From an uncultured Bacilli bacterium (GTDB lineage: Bacteria; Bacillota_I; Bacilli_A; RF39; UBA660): 64,000 nucleotides of DNA. Of this stretch, positions 56,747 through 64,000 are shown one piece after another (positions within the stretch are counted from its first letter, which is position 1; each line of letters starts with the position of its first letter). Position numbers and translations under genes: made by a program. Below the pieces are notes generated by a model. The model was not told the DNA's origin and did no database searches. It saw only the letters and a list, made by a program, of their open reading frames with translations. Location of the stretch: the NCBI GenBank assembly GCA_949451605.1, contig CASTSB010000001.1, positions 1-64,000 on the forward strand. Reading direction: 5' to 3'.

Positions 56747-56887
56747 TATGTTATTTAGTTAAAATTTAATAGAAATATATTTTGTATATTTTTTTGAAAT
56801 TATTACATAATATAATTAAGAAGTTATTAGAAAATAAGATGTTTTTTCTAATTAGAAACTATATATTTTAAAGAAAGGAATAATAAA

Positions 56888-57292
56888 ATGGGTAAAAAGA
56901 AAAAATTATGTAAAATGTTAACAGGAGTAGCTATTGGTGCAACAGCAGGAGTGTTACTTGCTCCTAGAAGTGGTAAAGAAACAAGAGCAATTTTGAAATG
57001 CAAGATTGAAGAAATGATGTGCAAGATAAAAGAAATGGATTCTGAAGAGTTAAAAGAGGAATTTGACAAAAAAATCAAAGAATTAGAAAAAAAAATTAAA
57101 TCTTTAGATAAAGAAAAAGTTTTGGAAGCTGCTAAAGATAAGGCTATTGTAATTAAAGAAAAAGCTGATGATTTAGTTGAAGCTGCTATGAATAAGGGTG
57201 ACTATGCATTACAAAAAGCTGCTAATGAAATAAGAGATAAGGCAGTAGAAGTAATTAAAAATGTTTTAGTAAAGTTAGAAGAAAATAAATAG
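56888..57292 (+). CDS. YtxH domain protein
   Basis: A 134-residue protein: short basic start, one glycine/alanine-rich hydrophobic segment (MLTGVAIGATAGVLLAPRSGKETR, the YtxH signature), then a long charged coiled coil (EELKEEFDKKIKELEKKIKSL...). YtxH proteins are general-stress membrane-associated proteins of unknown mechanism. AAAGGA precedes the ATG. Confidence 0.88.
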   Translation: MGKKKKLCKMLTGVAIGATAGVLLAPRSGKETRAILKCKIEEMMCKIKEMDSEELKEEFDKKIKELEKKIKSLDKEKVLEAAKDKAIVIKEKADDLVEAAMNKGDYALQKAANEIRDKAVEVIKNVLVKLEENK

Positions 57293-57324
57293 GAAAATGA
57301 TTATTATTTCATTTTCTTTTTTTT
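57293..57324 (+). terminator. Rho-independent terminator
   Basis: GAAAATGA (57293-57300) and TCATTTTC (57309-57316), then T residues, overlapping the YtxH gene end. Confidence 0.85.
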
Positions 57325-57356
57325 CTTTAATAATAATTAAGAAATGCAACTGAAAG

Positions 57357-57386
57357 TTGATGTTTTTTTAGTATAATTGATAATAT
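57357..57386 (+). promoter_or_regulatory. Promoter of the XRE regulator gene
   Basis: TTGATG (57357-57362), 18 bases and TAATAT (57381-57386); a second TATAAT overlaps at 57384-57389. Low certainty about which -10 is used. Confidence 0.45.
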
Positions 57387-57412
57387 AATTTTCTTGTAAA
57401 GGAGGAAGTCTA

Positions 57413-58336
57413 GTGAAATTTGGAGATAATTTAAAAAAACTTAGAAAGTCTAGAAAACTTTCACAAGAAGAATTAGCGGAAAGGGTAAATGTTTCGAGAC
57501 AAAGTGTTAGTAAATGGGAAAATTCTGAGAGTTATCCAGAAATGAATAATATATTAGAGTTATGTAAAATTTTTCATTGTAAAATTAATGATTTAGTTAA
57601 TGACAGTTTGATCGATATTGAAAATTTAGGAGAAGATATTAGAAGTAATGTTGTGAAATTTAAAAAAGAGCAACAAACTAAAATGAAAGCATTAAGTAAA
57701 ACAATTTCAATAATTTCAAAAATTTGTAGAATTGCAGTGTTGGTTTCCATTCCAATAATTTTTGTTTCTATGATAATTCTTGGAATAGCTTGTAGCAAAG
57801 TAGAAATAGAAAATAATGAAATTAGCTTTACACATGCAAATGAAATGATTAAAGTAATAGAAGAAAACGATAAGATATTAGTTAAAGCTAATAATATAGT
57901 GGTTGCTGATTTTGCAAATGAAAAAGAGATAGCTTATATAAAAGATATTTTTAAAGAACATTCTAAATACGCAATAGTAGGTTATATGGAAACAGGTTTC
58001 TTAGTTTTAATAATTCTTTTAATTATGGTTTCTATTATGCTAAAGTCATTGGAAAGCTTATTTAATAATATAAATTCAGGAGAAACACCATTTACGTTAG
58101 AAAACGTAGGCTATATAAAGAAAATTGCATATTTAATGATTGCTGTTACAATACTACCAAATTTAATAGGTGTATTATTCGAAGTATTTTTACAGATGGA
58201 TTTAGATATTGGTTTTGAATTATTTAGCTTAGTAGAAATTTTATTTCTATTTAGTATTTCTTATATATTCCAATATGGATATGAAATTCAACTTGATTCA
58301 AACGGAATAATGTATGAAAAAGATGAAAATAATTAG
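57413..58336 (+). CDS. XRE family regulator fused to DUF2975-like membrane domain
   Basis: A 307-residue protein: an XRE helix-turn-helix at residues 1-65 (KLRKSRKLSQEELAERVNVSRQ, SVSKWENSESYPEMNNILELCKIF), then four membrane segments (about 95-120, 195-215, 235-260, 270-290) with the DUF2975 phrase SGETPFTLENVGYIKKIAYLMI. A membrane-bound transcription factor, probably sensing an envelope state. Start GTG 57413 follows GGAGG by seven bases. It converges on the TetR gene. Target genes unknown. Confidence 0.85.
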   Translation: MKFGDNLKKLRKSRKLSQEELAERVNVSRQSVSKWENSESYPEMNNILELCKIFHCKINDLVNDSLIDIENLGEDIRSNVVKFKKEQQTKMKALSKTISIISKICRIAVLVSIPIIFVSMIILGIACSKVEIENNEISFTHANEMIKVIEENDKILVKANNIVVADFANEKEIAYIKDIFKEHSKYAIVGYMETGFLVLIILLIMVSIMLKSLESLFNNINSGETPFTLENVGYIKKIAYLMIAVTILPNLIGVLFEVFLQMDLDIGFELFSLVEILFLFSISYIFQYGYEIQLDSNGIMYEKDENN

Positions 58337-58342
58337 AGAGGG

Positions 58343-58906
58343 TTAAGCCTCTCTTTTTCTATAAATATAATTTCTTGTTCCGTAATAGCTTAGTTTTTCT
58401 ATGATGTTTGCTATTTCATCAACACTCTTATCAAAGTCATTTTTAAGCCAAAAATTAATTACTCCTAAAGCGCCATTAAACATAAAAATAGAAGCATACT
58501 CAATTTCTTCATTACTGATATCAGGTATTTCTTTTAGCCATTTTTCTTGGCACTTTTCAAATACTACTTCTAAAAAGTCATTAAGGAAGGATAAATTATT
58601 ATTAGTATTAAATAATACTTTTATAAGTTCCTTGTTTTCTAATAATACTTTTAAAAATTCTTTAGAAAAGCTTGCTACTGTATAATTTTCTTTAATAGTT
58701 ACTGTTTTTAATTCTTCTAAGAAGTCTTTTCCAATCTTATCAAGCAAGTCATAAACATCAAAATAGTACCTATAAAAGGTTGCTCTATTAATATCAGCTT
58801 TTTTACAAATTTCGCTTACTGTAATTTTGTTGATTTCTTTTTTACTTAATATATCTATAAATGTATCTTTTATTATTTTTTTTGTATATTTAACTCTTCT
58901 ATCCAT
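58343..58906 (-). CDS. TetR/AcrR family regulator
   Basis: A 187-residue regulator: N-terminal TetR helix-turn-helix KKIIKDTFIDILSKKEINKITVSEICKKADINRATFYRYYFDVYDLLDKI, then a helical ligand domain of the TetR_C_7/DhaS-like type. ATG 58906 follows AGAGG; longer in-frame starts cross the promoter. It is divergent from the acyl-CoA synthetase gene at 59052 and most likely represses it, responding to a fatty acid or acyl-CoA. That regulation is inference from position. Confidence 0.88.
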   Translation of the reverse strand: MDRRVKYTKKIIKDTFIDILSKKEINKITVSEICKKADINRATFYRYYFDVYDLLDKIGKDFLEELKTVTIKENYTVASFSKEFLKVLLENKELIKVLFNTNNNLSFLNDFLEVVFEKCQEKWLKEIPDISNEEIEYASIFMFNGALGVINFWLKNDFDKSVDEIANIIEKLSYYGTRNYIYRKREA

Positions 58907-58928
58907 AATTTGCCTCTTTTTAAACACT

Positions 58929-58957
58929 TGTATATTTTTTTGTTTAATAAGTATCAA
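58929..58957 (-). promoter_or_regulatory. Promoter of the tetR-like gene
   Basis: On the minus strand, TTGATA (58952-58957), exactly 17 bases, and TATACA (58929-58934). Confidence 0.65.
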
Positions 58958-58976
58958 ATTCAACAAAAATTGATGA

Positions 58977-59031
58977 TTGATATCTCTATAATTCAAATTA
59001 TATAATTGTTTTGTTAGATATGCAACAGTTG
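58977..59031 (+). promoter_or_regulatory. Promoter and possible operator of the acyl-CoA synthetase gene
   Basis: TTGATA (58977-58982), 18 bases and TATAAT (59001-59006). The short palindrome CAAC-A-GTTG (59023-59031) just after the expected start could be part of a TetR operator; AATTATATAATT (58997-59008) is a second palindrome over the -10. The region separates the divergent regulator and synthetase genes. Confidence 0.6.
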
Positions 59032-59051
59032 TTTAATAATATGGAGGATTT

Positions 59052-60770
59052 ATGAAAATAGTAGATAAAGTAATCGATAAGTTAAGAAAAGACAAATATG
59101 CATGGGAAAAGTTTTATCCAAGAGGAGTAAATAATATTGAGGTGCCAAATATTTCAGTTTATGAAATGTTAAAGGAATCATCTAAAAATAATAGAAGTGA
59201 AATAGCTCTTAATTATTTTAATAAAAAATTTACTTATGATCATTTTTTAAATGATATTGACACTTGTGCTAGAGCACTTAAGAGTCAAGGAATTAGAGAA
59301 GGTGATGTAGTAACAATATGTATGGCTAATACACCTGAGGCAGTTATTTCTTTTTATGCAGTAAATAAGATTGGGGCTATATCAAATATAATTCATCCAC
59401 TATCTGCATCTGAAGAAATTAGGCATTCGCTTAAATCAACTAATAGTGTAATGTTAATTGCGATTAATATGAGTTATTCTAAAATTAAAGAGGTTATAGA
59501 AGATACTGAAGTATATAAGTTAGTTATTGTATCAGCAGCTGATTCTATGCCTACAATATTAGGCTTTGGGTACTATTTGACACAAGGTAGAAAGATAGAA
59601 GTTCCAAAGAAAAGTGAAGAAAACCTTTACTGGAAAGATTTTATGGCTAAGGGAAGAAATTATAAAGGACGAGTATTAATTAAAACTACAAAAGAACAAC
59701 CTGCTGTTATTTTACATAGTGGCGGAACTACTGGAGTACCTAAAAATATAGTTTTAGCAAATGGAAATATAAATGCTGTTGCGGTACAAGCATCAATTGT
59801 TTTTCCAGGATTTGGTATAGGTGACTCTATGCTTGCAATACTTCCAATATTTCATTGCTTTGGGTTAGTTGTTTGCGTTCATGCTCCACTTTGCTTAGGA
59901 GCTACTAGTATTTTAATACCACAGTTTGATGCCTCTAGATTTGATAAGTTATTATCTAAATATAAGCCTACTGTTGTTAGTGGAGTTCCAACTTTATTTG
60001 AAGCACTACTTACAAATAAACATATGGATAATATGGATTTATCTTATATTAAATATATTATATCAGGAGGAGACACTTTAACTGTTGCTAAAAATGAACA
60101 AGTAAATAAGTTTTTAAAGAAGCATAACTGTAGAGGAGAAATAATTCAAGGTTATGGTATGACGGAAGTAACTGGACCAGTTGCAGCTTCTGTTTTAGGA
60201 GCAAGTAAGTTGGGAAGCGTTGGAATTCCTTTTCCTGGTAATATCATAAAGATTGTTAATGTGGATACAAGAGAAGAAGCTAAACCACTAGAAATTGGAG
60301 AGATATTAATTTCAGGTCCTTCTGTAATGCTTGGTTATTTAGATAATGAAAAGGAAACTAATGATATCTTAGAAAAGGATGAAAAAGGACGAATTTGGGT
60401 TCATTCTGGAGATTTGGGTTATTTAGATAATGATGGAGTGCTTTTCTTTGCACAGAGATTAAAAAGAATGCTAATTGTTTCTGGATATAATGTTTTTCCT
60501 TCTCATATAGAGGAAGTTATTATGCAACATGAGGCAGTTTTAAATTGTGGCGTGATTGGAGTACCACATCCTTACAAAGTACAAGTTCCAAAAGCTTATA
60601 TTGTATTAAAAAATAATATAGAAGTAACAAGTAAAGTCAAAAAAAGTATAAAGGAACATTGCGAAAAGAATTTAGCAAAGTATATGCTTCCAAAAGAATA
60701 TGTATTTAGAGAGTCACTTCCAAAAACTTTAATTGGAAAAGTTAATTACCGTGAGCTTGAAAAAGAATAA
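59052..60770 (+). CDS. AMP-binding acyl-CoA synthetase/ligase, first copy
   Basis: A 572-residue ANL-superfamily enzyme: P-loop LHSGGTTGVPKNIVL, GYGMTEVTGP, GDLGYLDNDGVLFFAQRLKRM and the C-terminal catalytic Lys in LPKTLIGKVNYREL. It activates a carboxylate, probably a fatty acid, to an acyl-adenylate and then to the CoA thioester or another acceptor. It is paralogous to the gene at 61472 (shared VTICM.NTPEAVI, SAxDSMP, QRLKRM). Its divergent TetR neighbour is the likely repressor. The terminator at its end overlaps the stop codon. Confidence 0.9.
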   Translation: MKIVDKVIDKLRKDKYAWEKFYPRGVNNIEVPNISVYEMLKESSKNNRSEIALNYFNKKFTYDHFLNDIDTCARALKSQGIREGDVVTICMANTPEAVISFYAVNKIGAISNIIHPLSASEEIRHSLKSTNSVMLIAINMSYSKIKEVIEDTEVYKLVIVSAADSMPTILGFGYYLTQGRKIEVPKKSEENLYWKDFMAKGRNYKGRVLIKTTKEQPAVILHSGGTTGVPKNIVLANGNINAVAVQASIVFPGFGIGDSMLAILPIFHCFGLVVCVHAPLCLGATSILIPQFDASRFDKLLSKYKPTVVSGVPTLFEALLTNKHMDNMDLSYIKYIISGGDTLTVAKNEQVNKFLKKHNCRGEIIQGYGMTEVTGPVAASVLGASKLGSVGIPFPGNIIKIVNVDTREEAKPLEIGEILISGPSVMLGYLDNEKETNDILEKDEKGRIWVHSGDLGYLDNDGVLFFAQRLKRMLIVSGYNVFPSHIEEVIMQHEAVLNCGVIGVPHPYKVQVPKAYIVLKNNIEVTSKVKKSIKEHCEKNLAKYMLPKEYVFRESLPKTLIGKVNYRELEKE

Positions 60771-60797
60771 TAGAATGTAGCAATTCTATTATTTTTG
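60766..60797 (+). terminator. Rho-independent terminator overlapping the synthetase stop
   Basis: AATAATAGAAT (60766-60776) and ATTCTATTATT (60783-60793) form an 11-base-pair stem followed by TTT. The stem includes the stop codon. Confidence 0.8.
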
Positions 60798-60822
60798 TTT
60801 TATAATTTATTAAGGTGATAAT

Positions 60823-61389
60823 ATGAAATATTTAAATTATGTACAATATAATTCTTTAGTTGTTTTAACTTTTTTCTTTATATCATTATTTGTAATGATT
60901 ATTCATACACTAACTAAGGGAGAGAGTACTAAGCATTTCTTTTCTACTAGTTCTAGTTCCTCACTTTTAAATCCACTTACTTATGTGAGGTTTTTTACCC
61001 ATGCTTTAGGTCATGGAAGTTGGGATCATTTCATACATAATTTTTTATATATTTTATTAGTTGGTCCAATGGTTGAAGAAAAGTATGGAAGTATTAATCT
61101 TATTATCATGTTTCTAATTACAGCACTAATAGGTGGAGTGAGTAATAAACTTTTTTGTAAGAATACAAGATGTTATGGCGCAAGTGGAATAGTATTTATG
61201 TTAATTGTGCTTTCATCTTTTGTTAATTTTGAAATGGGGAAGATTCCACTTACTTTAGTTTTAATATTTATCTTTTATATTGCGGATGAGATTTTTAAGG
61301 GACTTGCTAGAAAAAATGATAATATTTCTCATCTTGGACATATAATGGGAGGCATATGTGGAGTTGTATTTGGATTCTACTTTAGGTAG
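60823..61389 (+). CDS. Rhomboid family intramembrane serine protease
   Basis: A 188-residue protein with about six membrane segments and the rhomboid catalytic pattern: HxxxN (HFIHNFLY, around residues 69-73), GASG with Ser121 (CYGASGIVFML) and the His in NISHLGHIMGGICG near 171-174. The catalytic Ser-His dyad is complete. It cleaves membrane proteins within the bilayer; substrate unknown. It sits between two paralogous acyl-CoA synthetases, with its own TATAAT (60801-60806) and AGGTGAT. Confidence 0.9.
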   Translation: MKYLNYVQYNSLVVLTFFFISLFVMIIHTLTKGESTKHFFSTSSSSSLLNPLTYVRFFTHALGHGSWDHFIHNFLYILLVGPMVEEKYGSINLIIMFLITALIGGVSNKLFCKNTRCYGASGIVFMLIVLSSFVNFEMGKIPLTLVLIFIFYIADEIFKGLARKNDNISHLGHIMGGICGVVFGFYFR

Positions 61390-61398
61390 CATAGCTGG

Positions 61399-61426
61399 TT
61401 TACAAATTAATTTGATGTGTTATAAT
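61399..61426 (+). promoter_or_regulatory. Promoter of the second synthetase gene
   Basis: TTTACA (61399-61404), 16 bases and TATAAT (61421-61426) with an extended TGT. Confidence 0.65.
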
Positions 61427-61471
61427 TAATTTTGTAGTAATTTAATATATTAAAATACAGGGAGACTTTAT

Positions 61472-63253
61472 ATGAGATTATTTAAAGATTTATTAACTAA
61501 GTTATTTAAGAAAAACCGTAGTGAGCCTTGGCTTGCTTATTATTCAGAAGAAGATAAAAAAATAAAATTTACTGATAAAACTATTTATGACTATTTAGTA
61601 AGTGAAGTAGGACAAGATAGAGATTTTATAGCATTAAATTATTTTGGAAATAGAATTAGTTATAATGAAATGTTTGAAAGAATTGACCATGCATCTCGTG
61701 CTCTTAGATCTTTAGGAGTAAAAGAAGGAGATATTGTAACTATTTGTATGCCTAATACACCTGAGGCAGTTATAGCATTTTATGCCTGTAATAAAATAGG
61801 GGCAATTGCTGATATGGTTCATCCTTTATCTAGTCCTACACAAGTTAAATTTTATTTGGAACAATCAAAATCAAGAATTTTGATTTTACTTGATCAGTCT
61901 TATGAAAAATTAAAAAATATTATTCCTGAAACATTAGTTTATAAAACGGTTTTGGTTTCAGCAAAGGACTCTATGCCACTTGGACTTAATATTGGATATC
62001 AACTAACAAGAGGTTTTAAAATAAAACGTCCTAAAAGACGTGATAATGATTTTATGTCTTGGAAAGAATTTATTTTAAGAGGTATGGCTTATAGTAAGAA
62101 ATATACTTCACATATGAAGTCTAAAGATGTTGCGATTATATTACATAGTGGTGGAACTACTGGTACTCCAAAAGGAATTATGGTTTCAAACTTTAATTTT
62201 AATGCCGAATGTCAACAAGATGGTGTTAATGTATGTAATGTAAGACCGAATGATAAAATAGTTACAATATTGCCAGTATTCCATGGCTTTGGGCTTTGTG
62301 TTTGTTTACATGCTCCTTTATGTCTTAGAGTGGAAGTTATTTTGGTTCCTGAATTTGAAGCTAATAGATTCTACAAGATAATGAAAAATGAAAGACCTCA
62401 TGTAATTGCGGGAGTTCCTACTTTATGGGAAGGTATGCTTTCTAATAAAAAGTTTGAGGATTTAGATTTATCTCAAATGAAATATGTTATTTCAGGAGGA
62501 GATTATCTTACTTTAGCAATGGAACAGAGATTTAATAATTTCCTTCATACGCATGGAGCAAAGATATCAGTTTCAAAAGGTTATGGAATGACTGAGTCTG
62601 TTGCAGCTACTGCTTATACATTCGATGGTACAAATGAACCAGGTTCTATTGGAATCCCAATGGTTGGTAATAGTATTTGCATTTGTGATCCTGATAGTAA
62701 TGAACCGCTTCCATTTGGAGAAGAAGGAGAAATCTGCGTTAATGGTCCAACAGTTATGGTTGGTTACTTAAATAATGAGGAAGAAACTAAAAAAGTTTTA
62801 AGAAAACATAAAGATGGTAAGATATGGTTACATACTGGAGATGTTGGTTATATTACTCCAGACGGTATAATTTATTTTACTCAAAGACTTAAGAGAATGA
62901 TTGTATCTAGTGGATTTAATATTTATCCTTCTGTAATCGAAGAAGTAATTGAGTCTCATCCTGATGTTAAGAAATGTTGTGTTATAGGTATTCCTCATCC
63001 TTATAAGATGCAAGTTGCGAAAGCTTTTATAGTTTTAAATGATGGTAAAAAAGAAAATTCTAAAATAAAGAAAGAAATTAAAGAATTATGTAAAAGAGAC
63101 TTGGAAGCTTTTTCTCAACCTAAAGAATTTGAATTTAGAAAAGAATTGCCTAAGACTTTATATAATAAGATTGACTTTAAATTATTAGAAAAAGAAGAAA
63201 AAGAAAAAAGAGAAGAAGAAAAATCTAAAATAGAAAATAAAGACAATAATTAG
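61472..63253 (+). CDS. AMP-binding acyl-CoA synthetase/ligase, second copy
   Basis: A 593-residue paralogue of the gene at 59052: LHSGGTTGTPKGIMV, GYGMTESVAATAY, GDVGYITPDGIIYFTQRLKRM, C-terminal catalytic Lys in LPKTLYNKIDFKLL, and a highly charged tail (KEEKEKREEEKSKIENK) that the first copy lacks. N-terminal sequence SRxxW suggests a different acyl preference. It has its own promoter and GGGAG site. Probably arose by duplication around the rhomboid gene. Confidence 0.9.
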   Translation: MRLFKDLLTKLFKKNRSEPWLAYYSEEDKKIKFTDKTIYDYLVSEVGQDRDFIALNYFGNRISYNEMFERIDHASRALRSLGVKEGDIVTICMPNTPEAVIAFYACNKIGAIADMVHPLSSPTQVKFYLEQSKSRILILLDQSYEKLKNIIPETLVYKTVLVSAKDSMPLGLNIGYQLTRGFKIKRPKRRDNDFMSWKEFILRGMAYSKKYTSHMKSKDVAIILHSGGTTGTPKGIMVSNFNFNAECQQDGVNVCNVRPNDKIVTILPVFHGFGLCVCLHAPLCLRVEVILVPEFEANRFYKIMKNERPHVIAGVPTLWEGMLSNKKFEDLDLSQMKYVISGGDYLTLAMEQRFNNFLHTHGAKISVSKGYGMTESVAATAYTFDGTNEPGSIGIPMVGNSICICDPDSNEPLPFGEEGEICVNGPTVMVGYLNNEEETKKVLRKHKDGKIWLHTGDVGYITPDGIIYFTQRLKRMIVSSGFNIYPSVIEEVIESHPDVKKCCVIGIPHPYKMQVAKAFIVLNDGKKENSKIKKEIKELCKRDLEAFSQPKEFEFRKELPKTLYNKIDFKLLEKEEKEKREEEKSKIENKDNN

Positions 63254-63274
63254 TTATTAATAATGTTTTAAAAG

Positions 63275-63301
63275 AGAAAGTGAGTGAAGCTTTCTTTTTT
63301 T
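63275..63301 (+). terminator. Weak terminator after the second synthetase
   Basis: AGAAAG (63275-63280) and CTTTCT (63290-63295), then a T run. Short stem. Confidence 0.5.
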
Positions 63302-63343
63302 ATACTTTTGATGTATAATTATGGCGTATTGAGAGGGATAGTT

Positions 63344-63979
63344 ATGAATTATGATGTTAAAATGATAGAACAAATGAGTAATATAGAAGAAGGTACTTCT
63401 TTATTGCTGCATGCTTGCTGTGCTCCTTGTTCATCTGCAGTATTAGAGCGAATTGCTGATTATTTTAAAGTGACTATTTTTTATTATAATCCCAACATTA
63501 CTTTAGAAGAAGAATATAACAAAAGAATAGAAGAGATAAAAAGATTTATAAGCAAATTTAAAACAAAATATGAAATATCTTTTTTAGAAGGTAATTACGA
63601 TCCCAAAGATTTTTTTGCTATTTCTAAAGGATTAGAGAATGAACCTGAAAGAGGAGCAAGGTGCTATAAATGTTATAGTCTTAGACTAAGAGAAACTGCA
63701 AGAATTGCTGATGAATTAAATTTTCCTTATTTTACAACGACATTGAGTCTTTCTCCACATAAAAATGTTAACTGGATAAATGAAATAGGAGAGGACTTAG
63801 ATAAGAAGTATTCTACTAATTTTTTATTTTGTGATTTTAAAAAGAAAAATGGATATAAGAGGAGTATTGAGCTTTCTTCTGAATATAATTTATATAGGCA
63901 GGATTATTGTGGATGTGTTTATTCGAAGAGAGATAGAGAAAATACCAAAAATAAAGCTAATTTAATTGCAGAAAGTTAA
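63344..63979 (+). CDS. queH: Epoxyqueuosine reductase QueH
   Basis: A 211-residue enzyme of the QueH family (DUF208): HACCAPCSSA (Cys25, Cys26, Cys29), CYKCYSLRL and the late DYCGC motif, which hold an iron-sulfur cluster and neighbouring metal. It converts epoxyqueuosine to queuosine in tRNA, replacing the cobalamin-dependent QueG. ATG 63344 follows GAGAGGGAT; longer in-frame starts would overlap the promoter TATAAT (63314-63319). No preQ1 riboswitch is seen, and no other queuosine genes are in the window. Confidence 0.95.
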   Translation: MNYDVKMIEQMSNIEEGTSLLLHACCAPCSSAVLERIADYFKVTIFYYNPNITLEEEYNKRIEEIKRFISKFKTKYEISFLEGNYDPKDFFAISKGLENEPERGARCYKCYSLRLRETARIADELNFPYFTTTLSLSPHKNVNWINEIGEDLDKKYSTNFLFCDFKKKNGYKRSIELSSEYNLYRQDYCGCVYSKRDRENTKNKANLIAES

Positions 63980-64000
63980 TAAATGTGATATATTATATAT

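Noticed and set aside
63254-63343. Search for a preQ1 riboswitch upstream of queH.
   Set aside because: The interval has only a weak terminator and a -10; none of the conserved preQ1 aptamer segments is visible.
1-64000. CRISPR arrays, rRNA genes, phage structural genes and replication origins.
   Set aside because: No regularly spaced direct repeats, rRNA-like segments, phage module or DnaA-box cluster was found on reading through the window.

Overview
The window is a very AT-rich stretch (roughly 28% G+C by eye) of a Gram-positive, spore-forming bacterium. Strong Shine-Dalgarno sites (GGAGG, AGGTGAT), several TTG/GTG starts and intact genes without in-frame TGA point to a Bacillota genome using code 11. 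The block rpsT-gpr-spoIIP, a transketolase-sirA-yneF block ordered as in Bacillus subtilis, and a SpoIIID-like regulator argue for the Bacilli rather than the Clostridia. A choloylglycine hydrolase-like gene and a BspA-type surface-protein ruin suggest an animal gut resident, possibly one of the uncultured low-GC Bacilli orders. That placement is inference.

Layout. 0-11 kb: four ABC exporter modules in a row. Two are headed by GntR/YtrA-type repressors, one is NatAB-like, and the last is a complete bacitracin-type resistance and sensing module (bceRSAB-like) with two matching BceR-type palindromes. 11-18 kb: a VanZ-RDD fusion, a short-chain dehydrogenase, a HAD-like protein, a PD-(D/E)XK nuclease-like protein, a choloylglycine hydrolase-like enzyme and a decayed BspA-like leucine-rich-repeat gene. 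18-33 kb: P-type Ca2+ ATPase, tkt-sirA-yneF, a tandem pair of related secreted proteins, uvrC, an orphan prepilin, mutL, miaA and two convergent transglutaminase-like proteins. 33-41 kb: rpsT, the spore genes gpr and spoIIP plus a YqxA-position protein, an uncharacterised three-gene operon ending in an AlkD-like gene, a remnant of the secreted-protein family, and an odd ZnuA-like lipoprotein with yidD. 41-44.2 kb: rnc, an RNase J with a damaged metal motif, tRNA-Arg(CCU), a candidate type I toxin-antitoxin locus, a partial copy of the tRNA and a 21-residue Trp/Phe-rich peptide gene. 44-52 kb: a lipoprotein, a Y-family polymerase with its YolD partner, a CAP/Big2 secreted protein, a SpoIIID-like regulator and two hydrolases. 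52-64 kb: PspC/LiaF/LiaG-like envelope-stress proteins, DUF1848, a metallo-beta-lactamase-fold protein, YtxH, a membrane-bound XRE regulator, a TetR regulator divergent from an acyl-CoA synthetase-rhomboid-synthetase cluster, and queH.

How the genes work together. Much of the content concerns the cell envelope: antimicrobial-peptide export and sensing, VanZ, Lia-like proteins, CAP/Big2 and transglutaminase-like proteins. The spore genes, DNA repair genes (uvrC, mutL, AlkD-like, Y-family polymerase) and RNA processing genes (rnc, RNase J, miaA, queH, yidD/rpsT context) are chromosomal core. No integrase, transposase, phage structural gene or CRISPR array was found. The least ordinary stretch is 43.5-44.2 kb.
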